In this document: positions 63,860 to 64,000 of the stretch, piece after piece | Layout of the letters: each line of letters opens with the position of its first letter | Position numbering within the stretch: the stretch's first letter is position 1 | Origin: Spirochaetota bacterium | GTDB lineage: Bacteria; Spirochaetota; UBA4802; UBA5368 | Reading direction: 5' to 3' | DNA: 64,000 nt | NCBI GenBank assembly: GCA_035477215.1 | Contig: DATIKU010000002.1 | Coordinates: 32,838 to 96,837 of the forward strand | Position numbers and translations under genes: made by a program | The notes under the pieces: generated by a model | The model's input: only the letters and a program-made list of their open reading frames with translations | Told to the model about the DNA's origin: nothing | The model's database searches: none

Positions 63860-64000
63860 CGCGGCCCGTTTTACCTTCCGCCTGGTCGATCTTATCGAAA
63901 GCGGCTATGGATTATGACGCTCGTGGCGTAAGCCCCTCGTTTTAAAATAGCGTATAACTCCAGCACCGAAAGTTCACTCCCTACAATCGCCCCCTCTCCC
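63860..64000 (+). repeat. 141-base direct repeat, right copy (cut by the window edge)
   Basis: Matches 59600-59740 at 138 of 141 bases. It carries the last 18 codons of the E2-type acyltransferase fragment (ending SGYGL and TGA near 63915) and the beginning of the palindromic REP-like element at the edge. It adjoins the Spy remnant at a shared CGCGGCC. Confidence 0.9.

Overview
The window is GC-rich, densely coded bacterial chromosome from a diderm, largely anaerobic organism. The best lineage clue is the gene at 6367..8109. It has the N-terminal domain and long charged coiled coil of the P83/100 antigen family, which is known from Borrelia, Treponema and Leptospira. Many TPR lipoproteins, a kinase-ATPase-TPR-GAF-SpoIIE giant protein, CsgG/LpoB-like lipoproteins and a FlgT-like C-terminal domain also fit Spirochaetota. 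I therefore read it as an uncultured or little-studied spirochaete relative (inference). Two tungsten-type aldehyde:ferredoxin oxidoreductase (AOR) homologues, several ferredoxin-like proteins and a sulfide-type Thi4 indicate anaerobic metabolism.

Layout. 0-6.3 kb (+): HIT protein, TPR lipoprotein, dprA, a membrane c-type-haem sensor-like protein, topA and a Xer recombinase. 6.4-12.1 kb (-): P83/100 protein, then radical SAM, AOR and hslO in one transcription direction. 12.4-18.1 kb: a small FmdB-type zinc ribbon (+) facing an overlapping operon mltG, U32 peptidase, hisS and a 612-aa unknown protein (-). 18.3-24.4 kb: two TPR proteins, tRNA-Phe, a gamma-glutamyltransferase and a flavin reductase. 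24.4-26.1 kb: a tryptophan leader-peptide attenuator in front of trpB2, the most striking element seen. 26.1-34.4 kb: a palindromic repeat, small membrane and broken genes, an outer-membrane-like protein, a transglutaminase/TPR protein, a DUF362 ferredoxin, a CheY-like regulator with a tail-anchored partner, hisF and an RNase D-like exonuclease.

34.5-45.6 kb: the giant kinase/phosphatase sensor, AMP nucleosidase, an acyltransferase, a GltS-type transporter and htpX. 45.7-53.5 kb: a winged-helix ferredoxin protein, thi4 under a TPP riboswitch, an AOR with its own four-cluster ferredoxin, a LarA-like protein, and a Tat-exported sulfatase with a membrane neighbour. 54-59.4 kb: RNHCP protein and rsgA, a 7TM diguanylate cyclase flanked by a dispersed repeat, and a metallo-beta-lactamase gene divergent from a TetR regulator with a clear inverted-repeat operator.

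59.4-64 kb is a rearranged zone. It holds a Cpx-like trio (histidine kinase, response regulator, Spy/CpxP-like lipoprotein) and an ankyrin/LpoB-like lipoprotein. Decayed second copies of the trio's two ends show that the trio-containing segment was once duplicated; the second copy runs off the right edge.

Regulation visible in the sequence includes ribosome-mediated attenuation (trp), a TPP riboswitch (thiazole synthesis), TetR control (hydrolase gene) and stress signalling by the Cpx-like system. I saw no CRISPR array, rRNA, insertion sequence or prophage. Coordinates, motifs and pairings were read by eye; family names come from recognised motifs without database searches.
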